Origin: Diplolepis rosae
Taxonomy: Eukaryota > Arthropoda > Insecta > Hymenoptera > Diplolepididae
NCBI GenBank assembly: GCA_030998225.1
Contig: JAPYXD010000555.1
Location: 7,688,001-7,752,000, forward strand
DNA length: 64,000 nucleotides
Direction: 5' to 3'
In this document: piece by piece, positions 60,020 to 64,000 of the stretch
How the letters are laid out: every line of letters starts with the position of its first letter
Numbering within the stretch: the first letter of the stretch is position 1
Notes under the pieces: generated by a model
Seen by the model: only the letters and a program-made list of their open reading frames with translations
Database searches by the model: none
Told to the model about the DNA's origin: nothing
Made by a program: the position numbers and the translations under genes

Positions 60020-60222
60020 TACGTGCCTAGGCGCACAATGAGGATTATTGCGTGACGAGGGACAATGCTCGCAGGAGATCGAAGCCAAGGCGTAGTCGAG
60101 GCGTAGGTGAGGCATAGTCGATGCGTAGTCGAGACGTAGCTGAGACGAAGACGAGGCGCGATAAGTCCTGCAAGCATTGTCGCGAGTCTCGCAATTTCCC
60201 GAATTGTGTGCATTGGCACGTA
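60020..60222. repeat. Palindromic MITE, TACGTGCC ends, with inner tandem repeat
   Basis: Left TACGTGCCTAGGCGCACAAT pairs with right ATTGTGTGCATTGGCACGTA, then ACAATGCTCGCAGG with CCTGCAAGCATTGT. Between the arms (about 60085-60160) is an imperfect direct repeat of GTAGTCGAGGC/GTAGTCGAGAC words of 11-12 bp. Confidence 0.7.
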
Positions 60223-60229
60223 TTCTAGT

Positions 60230-61480
60230 TTATGTGACTTTGGTGCGGTTACGAGTTTTTATGCGTACACTGGAATCTAATCTAGTATTGTAGTTATTTG
60301 CGGCGCTAGTCATTACACTTGATATGTCACGACTAGTCCCGGCCATTTTGATTTTATCGATCTTGTGTAGTAGTAATGGATTTCAATAGACGCATGCGCA
60401 GTTCAAATGTACAAGGCTTTGCCAGTAAGGTGCTAACACTGTACGAAGAAGAAGTGAGAAGAAGAAGAATAAGAAAAAGATTGTGTTCCGCTGTAAGACT
60501 ATATGCGCATGCGCAGTTCAATTTTTACATTGTATTCTTCTGTAACGGAATACACAACATTCCGTTACTCTCAGCTGTAACAGAAAAACGAGTTTCCGTA
60601 CCTGAGGCACATAAAATAATTTTTGTGTAAGCAGTACTCAATGTTAATTTTTAACTTCGCTAAGTAGCTTGAAAATAAATTTGTATTGGTGTGATCAACT
60701 TGTTGGCCAAATATATTCTATAGCAACCCAACAAATATTCCCACATGTTATTTTAAAGTCATGAGTAGTGACACATTTATTTGAGCATCATATGCTGTGT
60801 CGCCTTATAATGGCGTGGTGCAAAAAAGCAGCCTAAATGCATCTTTCAGAATGCTACATTTGATGCATACACTATGCTGCTGTAATGGAGAGGTAGTAAG
60901 GGAATGATAGGTCTCAATACGAATGATCTGTTATGCTGAATATTTTGCTCTGTCAGTAGGCTCATTTTGAATGCATCGAAAATCTTAGCGTTTTGCGGTC
61001 GCATCTTAGGCCAATTCTGTATAAATTTCGGTAAATCTGATGGATGTGTTATTGACAAATGTTGCCTACGACATTGCTATCGGGGTAAGTATTTATAAGC
61101 ACACCGAGGATCAGTGAGCGACGTACCGCTAAACCGCTTAGCAGTATGCTTGACGAAAATTTTCTCCATGCATCGATTTTTGTTTTTTCTTGCACTAGTA
61201 GGAAGTGTGCAGCGCATCGGTCACCGATGCGCGAGACATTGACTGAAGCAGATCGAAATCTGATGTTTTCTGCACAGCCCACAAGTGCACGAGCATCTAT
61301 CGTCGATGCCCACAGCAGCGCTCACCAATTTCCGAAGACATTAGACAACATTAGAGCGCAGTGTGTCGAGAAATCGGAAATCGATACGCCACTCAGTGAT
61401 TGGCGATGCTCGGAACCTCGCTAAGCACTGCTACGTTCCTCGAGGGTTCAGTTGATGTCACAGGTTTACAAAATATGAGG
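60230..61480. other. No gene recognised
   Basis: The GC-richer patch at 61060-61440 includes a perfect-looking palindrome, GCGCATCGGTCACCGATGCGC (at about 61212). A 92-codon frame at 61146-61424 has no recognisable domain and lies in skewed composition; I do not call it a gene. Confidence 0.35.
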
Positions 61481-61511
61481 TTGTGATTGTTATAGAAATA
61501 CCGATAGTCAT

Positions 61512-61909
61512 TTTCGAAGTAATTTTTGGCGTAGAAACCGAATTCTGGCTCAGAATTGCTCCATCACGTCAGGTTTCGCAGTGTCGATATATGGCTTATA
61601 TATATCCTATCATTTTTTCCCGCCATATTTCGGTCATTGCGAAACCTACAATTTTTTTTTTCAATCAGCGATATTTTCGGTTAGAGAAATTAAAATAATA
61701 CATGTAAATGGTGAAATGGAAAGCTGAAAAGTGGCTCTTTTTGATGGTTTTCTCATATTTAAAAAATAATAAAAATTCGCGAAGTTATCGGTGCTCAAAT
61801 ATAAAAACCGTGTTTTTCGCACTTTTAGGTTAGGATTGCTTGAAAACCTGACGTGATGGAGCAATTCTGAGCCCGGATTCGGTTTCTACGCCAAAAATTA
61901 CTTCGGAAA
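61512..61909. repeat. Palindromic element with about 66-bp arms
   Basis: TTCGAAGTAATTTTTGGCGT at the left is mirrored by ACGCCAAAAATTACTTCGGA at the right. The arms continue through GAATTGCTCCATCACGTCAG and CTGACGTGATGGAGCAATTC. No coding frame. Confidence 0.7.
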
Positions 61910-62143
61910 TGTACCTCAGCTACTCCATAACAAAACCATGTAGACCTGTTTATTTGATATGGCTATTTGCTAGATCCAGCAAGAAGAAAAAGGTTCATGT
62001 ATACTAGCCGTGAGAAGCACGCTGATACGCATCAGCTGATCGATTCTCCGTAGGATTTCGTTCGGGCAACAAATCGAAATCATTTTAAAAAATGAAAATT
62101 ATTAAAAATAGGCTGCGTACGACGATGATACAAAAACGTCTTG

Positions 62144-62602
62144 TACATTTGAAGGGCCACCAGCAATAGCTCGCCGAGCGCTCGAAATCGTGGAAAACTA
62201 TCGTTTGCACACGAACATCATGATAAAACTTTTTTTTTGGTCATTCACAAAAACAAAAATACCATTTTGTAGAATTTGGCATGAGGCATTTTTTATCTTA
62301 ATACAATTTTCATGCAACCTTAATAGTTTTTTAGATAAAATTCAAAAACGGTCAGTTTTCGTTTTTTCGTTTACCATTAGACGCGGAATACTTTAGCGGA
62401 CCCAATGAATTAAATGAAACATGTCGAAAAATTTTTCTTTAAACAATATTTCAATGTAAATAAAAAACCATGTTTTTGTGGTTGTCCCGGTAGAAAGTAA
62501 GATTAGTAAGATAAAAAATGCGTCATGATAAATTGTACAAAACGGTATTTTCTGCGATTTTGAGAGCTCGGCGAGTTATTGCTGGTGGTCCTTCATTTGT
62601 CA
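62144..62602. repeat. Inverted repeat, GGCCACCAGCAATAGCTCG arms
   Basis: GGGCCACCAGCAATAGCTCG (about 62153) pairs with CGAGTTATTGCTGGTGGTCC (about 62571). The arms are about 45 bp and the loop about 370 bp, AT-rich and non-coding. Confidence 0.6.
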
Positions 62603-62701
62603 TTGCTCAGTATAGAGAGAAATGGACTTCGGAGAAATCATTAATGATTTTGCCTCTAAGAAAGCGCGTAAATTGTTATATATATATTTATATCCAAAAT
62701 A

Positions 62702-62896
62702 CATCAAATTTTGTTTGCAAAATTTGGGAAATGATATAGAGAAGATAAAAACGGACGTAGGTAAACTAATTTTGGTTCTGATAATGAAAAATAGATAGAT
62801 TTGGCTAAAATCTAACTTTTTTTCCTTTTCCAAACTAGAAGTAGTCCGTTTTTATCTTCTCTGTAATTTCCTAAATTTTGGAAACAACATTTTATC
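62702..62896. repeat. Palindrome, GAGAAGATAAAAACGGAC arms
   Basis: GAGAAGATAAAAACGGAC at about 62740 and its partner GTCCGTTTTTATCTTCTC at about 62845 are perfect inverted copies, extended by TTTGGGAAAT/ATTTCCTAAA. Confidence 0.7.
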
Positions 62897-63089
62897 TATT
62901 TTGGACACAAAAATGTTGAAAATAAATAAAACCAATCAAACTTGCTAATCACATACCTTTAAATAACTTTATTAATCCCAAAAACATGTAAACAACACTG
63001 ATGACTTATTTCAATTATGATTGTTTGTTGATTTTAAAACAAACAAATATATCTAATTATTACGAAATTTTCTGTGAAAAAAGGAACGC

Positions 63090-63166
63090 TTCCACTCCGC
63101 TGGGTATCGAGCCCAGGTCCTTTCGATTGCCGGTCGAATGCTCTGTCATCTGAGCTACGGAGGTTC
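63090..63166 (-). pseudogene. tRNA-derived sequence (Ala-GGC-like) within an inverted repeat
   Basis: On the minus strand: box A-like TAGCTCAGATGACAGAGC, an anticodon arm TTCGA-CCGGCAA-TCGAA giving GGC if read as a tRNA, and box B-like GGGCTCGATACCC in a good T arm. The acceptor stem pairs only in part, and the base before the anticodon is C, not the universal T. Flanks TTTCTGTGAAAAAAGGAACG and ACTTTTCTCACAGAAA are inverted partners. More likely a tRNA-derived element or pseudogene than a working tRNA. Confidence 0.6.
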
Positions 63167-63599
63167 CACAACTTTTCTCACAGAAACTTGTTAACGCCCA
63201 ATCATGGCTACGGATAAACCGGAAATTTAGAAAGATCAGAAATATATCTACATATCACTATTTAACTAATATAACTTAAAACAATATCCAAGTAAATTTT
63301 GAATCGTGGAATATTTTGATATCAAACTTGGAGTTTAGATTTGCACTAGAAAAAAGTCAAGTTTTATTTGAATCGGATACTCTTCTTTGATGAAAATGAA
63401 ATCTTTCATGAACTTGCACTTGCAGCATAATGAGTCTTTCTGCCCACGAGCCATGATGTGATATATTATTCCAAGACGTGTCTCGCTACTCATACATTTT
63501 ATAACAAAGCAATGCTTTCAGTCAGGCATTTTTCCAGAAACGTCGCGTAATAAAAGATCAAGACAACGTATCAAAATTTTTCTTTCCGTAATGATCCAA

Positions 63600-64000
63600 G
63601 AAAAATATGAAATTAATCCTTAAATAAAAAAAAAGTAAAAAGCAACTTTTGTTGACTTTACTCATATAAATAATATACTATTGAAAATCGAAAATTTAAG
63701 TTTTTAACCATAATTCATAATAAGGTCTACAAAAACATAGTTCCTTTTTGAGATATTTGAAATAAGATAAATTCATTTGAAATGAAAAAATTTAGTAACT
63801 TTGTGAAAATTTAATTCATATCTACAATATTATAAAATTGAGTTGAGCTTTAGTATCAAATTACAAGAAATAAACTTATATGTATGCGAAGAATAAAAGT
63901 CTGAGCGCGATGAGAATATGCCCGCGGTGCGGGCAGATTTTTATAATTTTATAAATATTTTGGAGTCATTTTATTTTACCTGAAAAGTGTGATTAGCGTT
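63600..64000 (-). repeat. Dispersed repeat, copy C, truncated by the window edge
   Basis: Shares CCTTTTTGAGATATTTG and AATTTAGTAACTTTGT-type blocks in order with copy A (2945-3668), then GAGCGCGATGAGAATATGCC, close to the GC motif of copies A and B. It runs off the right edge. Confidence 0.45.

Noticed and set aside
61146..61424. 92-codon frame in GC-rich DNA
   Set aside because: No domain, no splice signals, and long frames are expected by chance where stop codons are depleted by composition.

Overview
The window reads as a nuclear fragment of an arthropod genome, most likely an insect; a hymenopteran is my guess but the sequence alone does not prove it. Evidence: strongly AT-rich DNA, genes split into many short exons by small introns with GT..AG borders, eukaryotic tRNA genes without CCA, two recognisable animal genes (diacylglycerol kinase delta/eta and mitochondrial glutamyl-tRNA synthetase), a mariner transposase relic and dense palindromic mobile elements.

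Layout. 1-13.6 kb is a repeat graveyard: small palindromic MITE-like elements, an outer element with CCGGTAAGAAGG termini (750-2035), a broken mariner (3.7-6.8 kb) split by a 1,968-bp foldback element with Transib-like ends (4411-6378), a 931-bp near-perfect palindrome (10534-11464), and a tandem/inverted array (9.44-13.33 kb). 13.6-27.9 kb is mostly unique AT-rich DNA with tRNA-Ile(AAT), tRNA-Arg(ACG), a possible non-coding first exon at 15.15-15.40 kb, and more palindromic elements, including one at 23.87-24.99 kb with a 53-bp perfect terminal repeat and a hammerhead-ribozyme-like core inside it. 27.94-30.51 kb (+) is a five-exon gene for an unrecognised single-pass membrane protein. 32.4-39.0 kb is again mobile DNA: one palindrome and one large element with about 1.07-kb inverted arms whose right arm carries a solo LTR nested in another LTR-like sequence.

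39.28-41.86 kb (+) is a complete nine-exon mitochondrial glutamyl-tRNA synthetase (EARS2, 510 residues). It converges on a 21-exon type II diacylglycerol kinase on the minus strand (54.68-46.75 kb, 1,519 residues in the short isoform reconstructed here), with 4.9 kb of AT-rich, probably mostly 3'-UTR, DNA between the stop codons. 54.9-64 kb holds a GC-rich exon-like island, tRNA-Thr(CGT), palindromic elements, a degenerate zinc-finger fragment, and a tRNA-derived sequence framed by an inverted repeat at 63.07-63.19 kb.

The coding genes have unrelated jobs (lipid second-messenger removal, mitochondrial translation, an unknown membrane protein) and there is no sign of joint function. The most unusual content is the set of nested palindromic elements, above all the foldback whose two ends both begin with CACAGTG, the same heptamer as the V(D)J recombination signal, flanked by a 5-bp duplication. 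No CRISPR, virus genome or intact autonomous transposon was found.
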